A DNA stretch of 64,000 nt from Epiperipatus broadwayi (lineage: Eukaryota > Onychophora > Udeonychophora > Euonychophora > Peripatidae): contig JAQFVV010012512.1 in the NCBI GenBank assembly GCA_028023455.1, forward strand, positions 2,887,935 through 2,951,934, read 5' to 3'. The notes beneath the pieces were generated by a model, which had not been told where the DNA came from, made no database searches, and saw only the letters and a program-made list of their open reading frames with translations. Positions 36,446 through 47,250 of this stretch are shown one piece after another (position 1 is the first letter of the stretch; every line of letters starts with the position of its first letter). The position numbers and the translations under genes are program-made.

Positions 36446-37025
36446 TGTAACATTTTCCGTTTCGCTAAGCCTTTATATGCCTCAAATTTATATTTGAGCG
36501 TGAGTTGATCAAGCTATGTCAAAAAAGAAGAAAGTTATATTTCTTTTCCCAAAAAACACAGCTATATTTCCTGATCAAACTTTGCCTATTGATGGTTGAG
36601 AATTATGCTATTGATGAGATCAGCTTTTAATTTATTTGATAGGCGCCAGGTCTTTTTATTCTAAAGAGACCGCTGATCTCTGTCGCCAGCATGTCTCGCA
36701 AATAAAAAAAAATAAAATATTTTTAAAATCTAAGACCAATAATTTTAAAAATATTTTATTTTTTTTTATTTGCGAGACATGCTGGCGACAGAGATCAGCG
36801 GTCTCTTTAGAATAAAAAGACCTGGCACCTATCAAATAAATTAAAAGCTGATCTCATCAATAGCATAATTCTCAACCATCAATAGGCAAAGTTTGATCAG
36901 GAAATATAGCTGTGTTTTTTGGGAAAAGAAATATAACTTTCTTCTTTTTTGACATAGCTTGATCAACTCACACTCAAATATAAACTTGAGGCATATAAAG
37001 GCTTAGCGAAACGGAAAACGTTACA
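36446..37025. repeat. 580-bp near-perfect palindrome (modules B and C)
   Basis: Arms 36446-36735 and 36736-37025 differ at only a few of ~290 positions, including CG/TG differences (GGCGCC versus GGTGCC). The centre carries a ~25-base segment with CTAAGACCAATAATT that also occurs in copy A beyond its module. B and C are much closer to each other than to A, so the inverted duplication is younger than the A/B split. Confidence 0.9.
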
Positions 37026-37037
37026 ATATATATATAT

Positions 37038-37370
37038 ATCGATAACATGCCTTAGTCAATGCTCTGTAGTATTTAGGTTTATTTTGTATAGCTATCTGAA
37101 GTAGTGATTAAACTACATTTAGTCATGAGTAATATATTTTCTTTATAGTATAGGTCATTTATTATCTGTAACATTATAAATTACTAATTTGTTCAAATAA
37201 AGTTAAACATCATAACCTGATTTATTGAAACTCATACTCAATGGCTGAAATTAGTTTATTTTATTATATTTATTTTTGAGGCAATTTCTTTTCTCTTTAT
37301 ACATATATGGCATGTCATAATAAATACTATTATCTTTGTCACTATAGATTGAGGTCACTTCAATTGTTAG
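37038..37370 (+). repeat. 333-bp direct duplication, copy 1
   Basis: Starts ATCGATAACATGCCTTAG and ends TCACTTCAATTGTTAG. Matches 38417-38749 with only about half a dozen differences. Copy 1 begins immediately right of the (TA)n next to the palindromic LTR. Confidence 0.9.
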
Positions 37371-38051
37371 AACCTATCTTTATATATAATTAAGTTCCAA
37401 CCAGTAACCACCTAAACATTCACAGTAAAATATAGTAATCAATATTTCTCACTGCTGTCAAGGCAACCTTCACATCTTTTAATAGCAAGAATGGATTTTA
37501 TATATATATATATATAGTGCTTATAGATAAGGGCTCACATGAGATAATATTTTTTTATATATTGTGCTAGGTTTAATAAACTTTAAGTTAATAAAGTTAT
37601 GGAATAAATGTTGAACTTTTCAGGCAAGATAAACCTTATATTAATAAGAAAACTCAAATAGTTGATGCCAGAATTTATTAAAACGCCCAGGTCTTTGACG
37701 TAGCTAATGAATAAGAAGCCCAAGTAGTTGATGTTCCTCATACAAAATGTGGTTTAAAATAAAGCGAATAAATCTTTATGGCATAGTGGGAAGAAGCTCC
37801 TGATATTGTCTTCTGTATCATTTTGTTAATTGATCCAATTTTAAAGAAATACATATATAACCTAAATTATTAATTTAACAAGATATCTACAATTTATTTA
37901 GTTATGTGTCTATTGATTTAATTTCATAACAGCTTTATACATTTCCTATGCAAGATATAAACTGCAACTTATGTGTATTATTGGTAAATTTTGTATGTGA
38001 TTTACATTTTAAAAAATTGAGTATTTGAAAAACAAAACCGTTTTGTTTTCC

Positions 38052-38089
<38 letters not shown>

Positions 38090-38416
38090 TATTATGAAAA
38101 TATAAAAACACAATCTTAGAATAAAGCTTATATCATTTGTTTTATATAAAAGAATGACTTTGAGTTTTTATTTGAAATTTATTTTTTTTTTTTCTCTTTT
38201 AGTACATCAGCTATTAATTTTGACAAGTTCACCCATTTGCCTAAATGATAATCTTTTGTTAGTAGATTATTTTTACAAGCCATCAATAATGGAAATATTA
38301 AAATATATATGTAATCTTATTTGTAAATTAATATTTTGGATTCAATAAAATTTCCTTTGTTCCAATGTATATTTAGTAAGTAATCAAATTGTTAGTTAAA
38401 TTAATCCTGAGAATTA
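37371..38416. other. Spacer between the duplicated segments, no gene
   Basis: AT-rich, with (TA)n near 37499-37516 and a (TG)n run at 38062-38088. The open frame at 38154-38348 is T-rich with no motif. Confidence 0.5.
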
Positions 38417-38749
38417 ATCGATAACATGCCTTAGTCAATGCTCTGTAGTATTTAGGTTTATTTTGTATAGCTATCTGAAGTAGTGATTAAACTACATTTA
38501 GTCATGAGTAATATATTTTCTTTATAGTATAGGTCATTTATTATCTGTATCATTATAAATTACTAATTTGTTCAAATAAAGTTAAACATCATAACCTGAT
38601 TTATTGTAACTCATACTCAATGGCTGAAATTAGTTTATTTTATTATATTTATTTTTGAGGCAATTTCTTTTCTCTTTATACATATATGGCATGTCATAAT
38701 AAATACTATTATCTTTGTCACTATAGTTTGGGGTCACTTCAATTGTTAG
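38417..38749 (+). repeat. 333-bp direct duplication, copy 2
   Basis: Same segment as 37038-37370, 1,379 bp downstream. After its end, 38760-38880 holds several 'ttacta(t/c)tacat' words that look like a small decayed tandem array. It lies ~390 bp upstream of the cysteine-rich exon. Confidence 0.9.
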
Positions 38750-39135
38750 GAGCTTTCTTTATCTGTATATTTTACTTACTATTACATTTGGCACTACCGA
38801 TGGAGCAATTGTATTTTCTATTACATTTCTATTACACAGTTATTACATACTATTACATTTGGTGTAAACAGCTTAGGGACTCGATGGCTGTGTCCAGCGA
38901 TGATGAATTTTGCTAGACTTCATTTGAAGTTAAAACTGTTTTAAAAATGTTGCAGACCAAGAGTCATATTATTACATTTATTATATTTTTATTAATTTTA
39001 TGATGGAAGCAATGTCATTTCTTCATATGATACCATTATAGTTCTATTACAATATATATATATGCACCACACCACTATATTCTTGTATGCCATGAGACTT
39101 AACTGTATCAATATATATATATCCTATAATTTCAG

Positions 39136-39278
39136 GAAACAATTATGCACAAGCAGGGCGACTACCACGTCAAAGACCTTGTCCACCAGGATTTGTCTGG
39201 GCAGATATGTTTTCAGTATGTGTAACATGTTCACCAACAACAACTTTTATAAACGATACTTGTGTACCTATTGACTGA
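39136..39278 (+). CDS. Candidate 3'-terminal exon of a host gene, cysteine-rich (TNFR-CRD-like)
   Basis: A 3' splice site (TCCTATAATTTCAG, AG at 39134-39135) precedes an open frame entered in phase 2 (two bases complete a codon). It encodes 46 residues ending PID and a TGA at 39276-39278. The core is CPPGFVWADMFSVCVTC followed by ...TFINDTCVP, a C-P-x-G-x-x-W-x6-C-x2-C-x11-C pattern. That pattern recalls the single short cysteine-rich domain of some TNF-receptor family members (C-x-x-G-x-x-W ... C-x-x-C). No transmembrane segment follows, so this protein end would be extracellular or secreted. CG content is higher than the surroundings. Upstream exons were not found in the window. Alternatives are another small disulphide-rich secreted protein, or a pseudo-exon. 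Confidence 0.5.
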
Positions 39279-39482
39279 TAATTAAAATAATTTTTTTATT
39301 GGACTATAATTGCAAATTCTTGGTAATGTTTTACAAATTTGTCTGGGCATATATGTTTTCAGTATGTGTAACATGTTCACCAGCAACACCTTTTGTAAAC
39401 GATACTTGTGTACCTATTGACTGATAATTAAAATAATTTTTTATTGGACTATAATTGCAAATTCTTGGTAATATTTTACAAA
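39191..39482 (+). repeat. 146-bp tandem duplication of the exon end and 3' UTR
   Basis: Unit 1 (39191-39336) starts within the exon at ATTTGTCTGGGCA; unit 2 (39337-39482) repeats it. The second copy keeps the frame FVWAYMFSVCVTC...NDTCVPID and the stop. It lacks the upstream CPPG and any AG acceptor. Both end with GCAAATTCTTGGTAAT(G/A)TTTTACAAA. Confidence 0.9.
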
Positions 39483-40608
39483 TTAAAAGCATCTAATTCA
39501 AATATTATGTTTAATGTTGTTTCCAATTTATATAAAATATAGAAGCAATAATAAGAAATTCATTCTATTGGAACACACTATTTATCATATTATATTTTAT
39601 TATATTCTAAAAACATGCTGATGGAGACAAGATATAGTAAATGGTGTAATTTATCTCAGTAGTATAATTATAGACACAAATATTAAAGTTATGGATCAAT
39701 TTTTAGCTGAGAAAAAATATCTGTAAAATAAATAAATTGAAAATATTTTGTTTTACTTTTAACAATTTCATGTAAAAATCAGATTTTCTGATTATTTTTA
39801 TTTAGTAATTTTATGTCAGTTAGAATATTTGTTGCTACTTGGTATGTTTGGTGATAAATTTTTGAATTACTTTCATTATTCAAGTTAAAATAAAATTTTA
39901 TAATTGAACTTTAATACATTTAAATTTAATATAATTGATTCAAAATTGGTATAGAGGTAAAATAAATTATGTTAATCCATACAAGGCATTATTATTTTAG
40001 ATTGGTGATCTAGTTTATTAGATATGGAAAAAAGATGAGAAAATATTGAATATTTTGATATCAAATTTAAAAATTGTTATTTGAATTTTAATAGATTTAA
40101 GTAAAGCTCATGAAAGGACACTATCGAAATTGCTTTTTGCTTTCAATATAAATAATATATAAGAATATTTTAAAATTGAAATATAATAGATTTAAATTAA
40201 AAGAACTAATAGATTTGCGCCACCCAACCGCTCGATGGCACTGCCTTTCACTGAACACACATCAATATAACAGTTCCCATACTAATGTTTTTTATATATA
40301 CTATGGTAAAAACAAAATTTTTATTTATACTACTGCAAACTTATCTTTTATTTTTTTTAATAAAGACTTTCTTTTTAAAAAACACTTTTTATAGGGGGGA
40401 GGTTAGTTTACTTTTAAATAATCAACTTTTTTGTTAGTTTGTTTCTTTTTTAACACATTTATGTAATAGTATGGCCATAAATTTTTTCTTTTTAACACAT
40501 TTAAACTACTGCAGAATCCTTATAACTGATTCACCTGTTTTTCCCCCCAGTTCCATCTGTACCAAATTTAAACCCTCTCTGAGTACATATATATATATAT
40601 ATATATAC
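39483..40608. other. No gene recognised
   Basis: AT-rich; (TA)n at 40585-40606 forms the left flank of the next element. AATAAA-like signals after the exon occur near 39710-39735 and could serve it, but A/T richness makes this weak. Confidence 0.45.
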
Positions 40609-43206
40609 TGTAACGATATATAAATATGCTGTTACATTATTTTAAAATAAAAACTTAAGTTCGCAAATAAAAATAAATTTATTAAAAATCTAAAAGCTAA
40701 AAAAAAAATTAAAGAGCTGTTAAACATATATATATATATTCACACAGATGTAAAACTTTAAAAATAGTTTTTTTTTTTAATAAATGAAAAAAGTGTTTGA
40801 ACATATATTTTTGTAAAAAGATTTAAAAAAATGATTGTTTTATAAATTAATTGAAAAGCAAACTAACCCTTGGGGCACTTAAAATAAATGAAATATAGAT
40901 AAGAGAATAAAAAGAATTAGCTTGTCCAATATAGAAGCAGCAAATAAAGGCTCAGACCATAACGAAAAAATGGAACAGTGACGTTTTTGTTCATGGAATC
41001 CATAGGAGGATTATAAAAGAAAAATGATTCAAATTAAGACAGTTTTTCCTGACAGTTCCAACTTGATTTTGTGAGAAGAACGATAAGATGCACTTGTCGT
41101 TCTCTCTCACTTATTTTAAAAAATGAAGTAACTGTGATACCAGAATGGAACCAGCTAAGGCTACCTCCAGAATATCAGACCGGTCTTCCATGAAAGTCTT
41201 CGTGGGAATTGCCAACAGGAACCGGGAGCTCTTCTACTGTAAGCAATTGAACAGAACAATTTTAAAATCTGAAGTAATTAAGAGCTTTAAAGATTTGATC
41301 AGTTAATCTAAATTTTAAAAAAGGAACTTTTCTCTGACTTTATGTTTCAAATTAATCATAAATGTTTAATTTTTACATATAAATTTTGAATCATTTTAAA
41401 TTTTGAGGAATAACATTATTTTAGATTTTAATATAACTTTTAATTTAAATTATTATTTTAAACTTTTAAATCATCTACACAGATGAAATTTATATTTATT
41501 TTAAGATTGTCGCGTATGAATAAACTACATGGATTTGCATTTGAAAAGAAAATATTCTATATCTTATTTAACCTTAGGCCAAAAGTTCGCAGTCAAACCG
41601 GCGTCAATCCATCTGATACATTGATGTATTCAATGTAGCATGAAAATACAACAGCACAATATACTATACTGTCAAAAATGGACATCTGAACAGTATAGTT
41701 AGAGAAGACATTGACTCTTGTCCAATACACATCTGTATGGCAAAAAGAAAAAGAAAATAAAAACTCCATAGGAAGGGACCGCGGTCCTTTTTGCCAACTT
41801 ACAATCCCATCCATAGGCAAAAAGGTTTTATGCGGCATATATAGCGATTCTGCCCGTAGCAAACCTCATACTACATCTACTAATTACACCAATATATCCA
41901 ATCCATTGACCTAATTCAACTACGAAATGAATAACCTAAGATTACCCTCTCTTATTATAACTTTACAAATCTATATAGTCATTCACACCTGACTTAAATT
42001 TAACATTTATTTAAATTCGCACAGATGGATTTATAGAAGTTTGTTTTTTAATGTTGAGCATAGATCGACCACACAGATTACATGCTCAAAACCATTTCAA
42101 AATAAACATAAATGATCAAAATATAAAGTCATTGCATGAGGGAATTCACAAGAAATCCAATGGCATTCATCATAAGATGACACATTAACACCAATAACTA
42201 AAAAGACATCCGAATAAATACATTTTAGATAGTCACCGTAAGATATCATTATTTACCGAACGTCTATATATTTTAATCATCTATGAAAACAAAAATGTAA
42301 TTAAATATGAACGAATCCATGCAAGCATCTATGCCCAATTAAAATTTAATGCATTTAATAATTTAAATGATAAATATTAATACAAATAAAAATAATAATT
42401 AAAAAAATGAAAATGATTTTTAGCAAACAAATATGTAAAAATTAAACATTTATAATTAATTTGAAACATAAGTCAGAGAAAAGTTCCTTTTTTAAAATTT
42501 AGATTAACTGATCAAATCTTTAAAGTTCTTAATTACTTCAGATTTTAAAATTGTTCAGTTCAATTGCTTACAGTAGAAGAGCTCCCGGTTCCTGTTGGCA
42601 ATTCCCACGAAGACTTTCATGGAAGACCGGTCTGATATTCTGGAGGTAGCCTTAGCTGGTTCCATTCTGGTATCACAGTCATTTCATTTTTTAAAATAAG
42701 TGAGAGAGAATGAAAAGTGTGTCTTATCATTCTTCTCACAAAATCAAGTTGGAACTGTCAGGAAAAACTGTCATAATTTGAATCGTTTTCCTTTTATAAT
42801 CCTCCTATGGATTCCACGAACAAAAATGTCACTGTTCCATTTTTTCGTTATGGTCCGGGCCTTTAGTTGCTGCTTCTATATTGGACAAGCTAATTATTTT
42901 TATTCTCTTATCTATATTTTATTTATTTTAAGTGCCCCAAGGGTTAGTTTGCTTTTCAATTAATTTATAAAACAATCATTTTCATTTACCAAAATATATA
43001 AATCTTTTACAAAAATATACTTTCAAACATTTTTTTTCATTTATTAAAAAAACTATTTTTAAAGTTTTGCATCTGTGCAAATATATATATGTTTAACAAC
43101 TCTTTAATTTTTTTTTAGCTTTTAGATTTTCAATAAATTTATTTTTATTTGCAAATTTAACTTTTTATTTTAAAATAATGTAATGGCATATTTATATATC
43201 GTTACA
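40609..43206. mobile_element. Palindromic LTR module, arms ~775 bp
   Basis: The left arm (40609-41380) starts TGTAACGATATATAAATATG; the right arm (42431-43206) is its inverted copy, ending CATATTTATATATCGTTACA. Both arms match the first part of the solo LTR at 13138-15320. The right, minus-oriented copy continues inwards to about 41990 with LTR body sequence (GATCGACCACACAGATTACA, GGCATTCATCATAAGATG) shared with 16462-20459. So two LTR starts face each other. The centre (about 41400-41990) is unique and GC-richer, with CCGCGGTCC near 41780, and has no supported gene. Flanks are (TA)n on both sides. Confidence 0.75.
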
Positions 43207-43226
43207 CTATATATATATATATGTTG

Positions 43227-43258
<32 letters not shown>

Positions 43259-43260
<2 letters not shown>

Positions 43261-45116
43261 CAACAGGGCGGGTATAATCAAACCCTGTTGTGATAAATAG
43301 ACAAATACATATTATTATTAAAAAATTTTATTACTTTACTAACAAAACTAAAATTTACAAGTTGATGTGTAATCAATGGACATTTATGTGGTTGTATTAT
43401 GATATAGATTTAGTTATTTTTAATGAAAAAAGCTCATAAAAAAGAGGCATGGGGGGTATACACGTGCTCTTCTTTTTTTTTCTTTTTTGCCAAACCCAGC
43501 TATACCCATTGCTATGTATATGTATAAGTGTGTTTTAAACCAATGGAATATGAAAATTTATGAAATAAAAAAAAACATTTTGTTCGATAAACTTTTAAAA
43601 AATATATATATTAAAAGTCAAAGAAAAAACTATAAATGCCAAGATGGAAGACATTGATTTACAGAACAATGAAAGTGAATGTTGCAAAACCTTGGAATAT
43701 TGAGTTCTAATTGAATACTAATTTTAAAAAAAAGTGTAAAATGCTTTTACGATGCATTCCAACGAAGACACATGGAATGTTAATGGAAATGAATGAAGAG
43801 AAGGGGCATAGTTGGCAATTCCTGATTTGAAAAAGGAAAATAAATTTTAAAAAAATATTATTATAAATTTTAGAGTCATGAAGAAAGCAGTCTTTAGACT
43901 TATATAGAGAGAATAATCTAGAGATCAGTGTTATACATTGGTAAAATATGATTATGCTTGGGTAGAAACTTCAATGTGTGAGATTCCCCTGAATGTATAG
44001 TAGCTGCCAGTATCTGAGAAGAGATGTCAAGCCTGAAGGATTGCCTAACTAAACAATAATGTTGGACTGTCATGATATGAGTCAAAAGAATAAATAAATA
44101 AATAAAATTTAGCCAAATAAAATCCGAACGTCAAAAAAATTAAGTTCATCACCCAAGGACCAGAGATTCTCTTTCACCAGGTGAATTCAATCAATTCCCC
44201 AAAGAACCACAGGTACCTTTTTCTGTTTGCATATATGTGTGACTTCTTAATAAGTTTACTCATCTAAACTCCATGTGATTCAGGAAAAAAACTGTTGATT
44301 GACTTAATTGTGAACATCTTTTTTTTTACTTGCACGGAGAGTTTAAATTAATTTGTACTGTCATTATTATCATATTAATTCTTTCATGATTGAACCCTTA
44401 TTGTAATACATGTTATAAGATATTTGTGTGGGGGGGTTTTGGTGAAAAGAAAAAAGAGTAAACTAGCAAAGAAGGGAAGAAAATCGAGAATCATGGAAAT
44501 ACTGAGTTATATAAAAAAAGAAGGGAAATCAATCTATTATATAATATGTCTATAATAAATGAATTTTAAAATGGGTTTACTGAAAGTCATGTATCTGTGC
44601 TAACAAAATGGAAAACTGTTAGGAATATTTAATAAAAAAAAAAAAATTGAATTGATATTGATGTGCATAAATATTATTACAAATAAATACATATTAAATG
44701 ATGAATGGTTTTTTTTGTTTTGAGTTTTTTTTTTTATTAAGATTAAAATAGGTTAGATCTACTTCCAGTAATTTTACCACCCACCCTAAGAAAGTTAGCT
44801 GAAGGTCGGGTCATTTTATCATCCTATTATACTTTCATATTATCCAATATATCATCCTATTATACTTTCATATTATCCAATATAATTCTTACCTATGGGT
44901 GAGATTGGTGCTTGGATACTGTTGTATGATATCAAAGAAAATTATATTTATATAGAATATCCTAAATCAAAGCAATAATATAAAGATCGGATTTTATAAA
45001 CAGATAATAATATGATTCGTTTTTGATTGTGTGTTTTTGGTTTTTTGTTCATATGCATATACTCACATAAAGACAAGTATATCAAGTAAGATAGGAAAAG
45101 GCGTGGACCCATTACA
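43259..45116 (+). repeat. 5' LTR of the Gypsy element
   Basis: 1,858 bp, from TGCAACAGGGCGGGTATAAT to GGACCCATTACA. Aligns throughout with 53021-55702 except for the MITE in that copy. The start folds: CAACAGGG pairs with CCCTGTTG 14 bases on. The minus-strand open frame at 44948-45187 is LTR sequence, not a gene. Confidence 0.9.
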
Positions 45117-45117
45117 A

Positions 45118-45130
45118 TGGCATCCCAATG
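45118..45130 (+). promoter_or_regulatory. Primer-binding-site-like sequence of the Gypsy element
   Basis: TGGCATCCCAATG begins one base after the LTR's final CA. The TGG start pairs with a tRNA CCA end. The tRNA is not identified. Confidence 0.55.
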
Positions 45131-45784
45131 AAAGGCCATCAAAAAGAAGTAGATCAACAAGGGAAAAAAATATAAAGAAATTAGCATGTACTTTTTTAAA
45201 AAAATAAATAAATATATATATCAGTTTTTGTCAGATCATTATTGTTTTAGTAAAAACTAAAAGAAAATTAGGGAAATGGAAGTTATATTATATTGGCAGA
45301 GTTGGATGTAGTTAATGTTAAATTTTTATAAGAATGAAAAAAAAAACTTTTTAAACTATGTGAATAATCCCAACTGAGTGCAGAATATAAAACGGTTTTC
45401 ATAAAGTGATCAGTTTAGGTTAGCCTAGTTTTGAAGAACTTTCATTTTTATTACAGATTTTTTTTATATATAAATAACAGATGTAAATGCTTTTTCTTGT
45501 TCATAATGATTTTTTTTTTTTAAATAATAATAATACTTTAAATGGTTAACATCCACAGTCAATCCATTTTAATGAGATACAAAATAATTATTTGATTTTT
45601 TGCCACTTATGACTATAAGATGTCATAACTAAATAAAAATAAATAATAAATTTAAATTTTTTTCTTATTAAATTAATATTGTTTTAACGGAAATTTGAGT
45701 AATGAATTATATTTAATTTACACCCACACAGTAGCTACGATTTTAATGTATTATACACTTTATACTTTTTTTTTTTTAAGTGTC

Positions 45785-45875
45785 ATAGCATCGGCTGGGA
45801 CACGAACCCGCAACCCGGGCAATTGCCTGTTAGTGCAAGGCAGTCACGCTGACCTCTCAACCACCAATGCAAGGC
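45785..45875 (-). repeat. tRNA-derived SINE fragment
   Basis: On the minus strand GTGGTTGAGAGGTC (45851-45864) matches a tRNA A box and GGGTTCGTGTCCC (45797-45809) a B box, with a spacing that fits a tRNA with a long variable arm (Leu/Ser-like). The 5' acceptor strand is not matched by its 3' partner, so it is a retroposed relic, not a tRNA gene. Confidence 0.6.
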
Positions 45876-46149
45876 ATCATTCTGACAATTTTCTGAATTT
45901 GAAACAAACTTTGAAACCAAGGTTTTGAAATAACAATAGTCTATCTGTACTAGTTTTCAAAGTGAAGATTTATAAAAATGGAAAACAAAAGTAAGTTGAT
46001 ATAGTGGGTAGGCCAAGTCAGGCTACTCAAGGATTTCACATATATATATTGTGCCAGTCAAAACATGTTTATCCATCTAACATGAGCTGGAACTCACAAA
46101 ATGTACTTCAAACCCAGTCAAGCCCGAGATTTAGATCAGGGACCAGCCT

Positions 46150-46161
46150 GGATTCGAACCC
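46150..46161 (-). repeat. B-box-like site in a possible second tRNA-derived fragment
   Basis: Minus strand GGGTTCGAATCC is a perfect B-box consensus. The expected A box (GGTGTTAGATCTGGGGC region near 46170-46188) is poor, so only the 3' half of a tRNA-like unit is supported. Confidence 0.4.
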
Positions 46162-47064
46162 ACTCTCTAAGCCCCAGATCTAACACCTAATGAATAACAT
46201 AGTAGTGATGGCACAAGAGAATTAATTTTAAATCCGGCCGACTAGCAAAGCTGAGCAAAACAATGAGACATCTATTAACTATGACTAAACTAAAATATAT
46301 ATAAGCAGGCTTTACTTTTGGAAGTGGAGAAAAGAAGGAATTTGAACTACTCAAATAAGTTAGACAATAAAATATATTTTAATATACTGACAAATTATTA
46401 TACATTTATAAATTAAGTACATTAGTATGTGCGTGAATGAGCAAGCGGTAGATAATTACATAGTGTCATTCACGCTATTATTTCTCATATGCTCTTTATT
46501 AGCTAAATAATATATTACAAATAAACACACATCTTTGGTGGGTCCAATATTAAGATGCCAATCGAATATTAGAAAGAATTACATAATACTGCCATTAACG
46601 CTTTGATTTACGGTTCAGAAACATGGTGACTAACATATATTTTTCTAGGAGCATTCCGAAATTCATTATACATATGATATAAACTATTTTCACGCCATTG
46701 AGGTCATGAAAATAAACAAAATACATTTGAAAACATTTGATTATATTTGAATCTATGACAAAATATTTAATGAAAAATTATTTTAACAATAGTAAGACGA
46801 ACGCTTTATTTTTCCCAAGGCATATACTCTTAAATACAGAAATAAGTTACGATGGTGGGATTGTATAAGACTGAAATAAATTTAATTAATAAAACTAGTA
46901 ATAGTTGGCATTTATATATATATTTTAAGCAGAGCGCAATTTTAATATTAGAGCATTAAAACTGGGTCATGAAGCAAAAGAAATAAATATACGAAGCTTG
47001 CGGTACTGACATTATAACCAAAAAATAACAGGAAAAATCATGTTTCTGGATGAAAGATGAAGTT

Positions 47065-47250
47065 GATGGGCATAGCATGTGCCATACTTAGGGATCACCA
47101 CCAGAGGCCTTTTTATATGAAGAAATGGATGGGCATAGCATGTGCCAGACTTAGGGATCACCGCCAGGGGCCTTTTTATACGAAGAAGTGATATGCATAG
47201 CATGTGCCAAACTTATGGGATCACCACCAGAGGCATTTTATATGGAATAA
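47065..47250. repeat. Minisatellite, 62-63-bp unit x3
   Basis: GCATAGCATGTGCCA recurs at 47069, 47132 and 47195 (periods 63 and 62), followed each time by ACTTA..GGATCACC(A/G)CCAG(A/G)GGC and a T run. The minus-strand frame through it is open only because of the repeat. Confidence 0.9.

Larger units (their letters stand above)
34312..37025 (-). mobile_element. LTR element with palindromic LTR, no coding region
   Basis: Three copies of a ~290-bp terminal module are present: A at 34312-~34600 (plus), B at 36446-36735 (plus) and C at 36736-37025 (minus). B and C form a near-perfect palindrome with TGTAACATT...AACGTTACA ends. A primer-site-like sequence lies directly left of B on the minus strand, so B plus C can be read as a 580-bp 5' LTR of a minus-strand element and A as what is left of its 3' LTR. 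The ~1.8-kb interior has GC-richer parts (35170-35400, 35800-36190) but no gag/pol. Flanks are (TA)n on both sides. Confidence 0.65.

Noticed and set aside
34312-37025. DIRS-type element (inverted terminal repeats)
   Set aside because: No tyrosine recombinase, no internal complementary region seen, and the primer-site-like TGGCGACCC next to the TTACA end favours a Gypsy-type LTR.
39062-39274. 70-residue frame beginning MHHTTIF
   Set aside because: Different frame from the cysteine-rich exon, crosses the splice acceptor, and has no motif.
42700-42963. 87-residue open frame
   Set aside because: It lies in the right arm of the palindromic LTR and its counterpart in the left arm is not conserved as a frame.
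45785-45875. Possible functional tRNA-Leu/Ser gene on the minus strand
   Set aside because: A and B boxes are good, but the acceptor stem and terminator context are not; it lies inside a transposon.
47012-47203. Repetitive 63-residue minus-strand frame (C-Y-A-H repeats)
   Set aside because: It is a by-product of a 62-63-bp minisatellite; the period varies between 63 and 62, so the frame would break in the next unit.
47065-47250. CRISPR-like array
   Set aside because: Three adjacent near-identical 62-bp units without unique spacers in a eukaryotic setting are a minisatellite.
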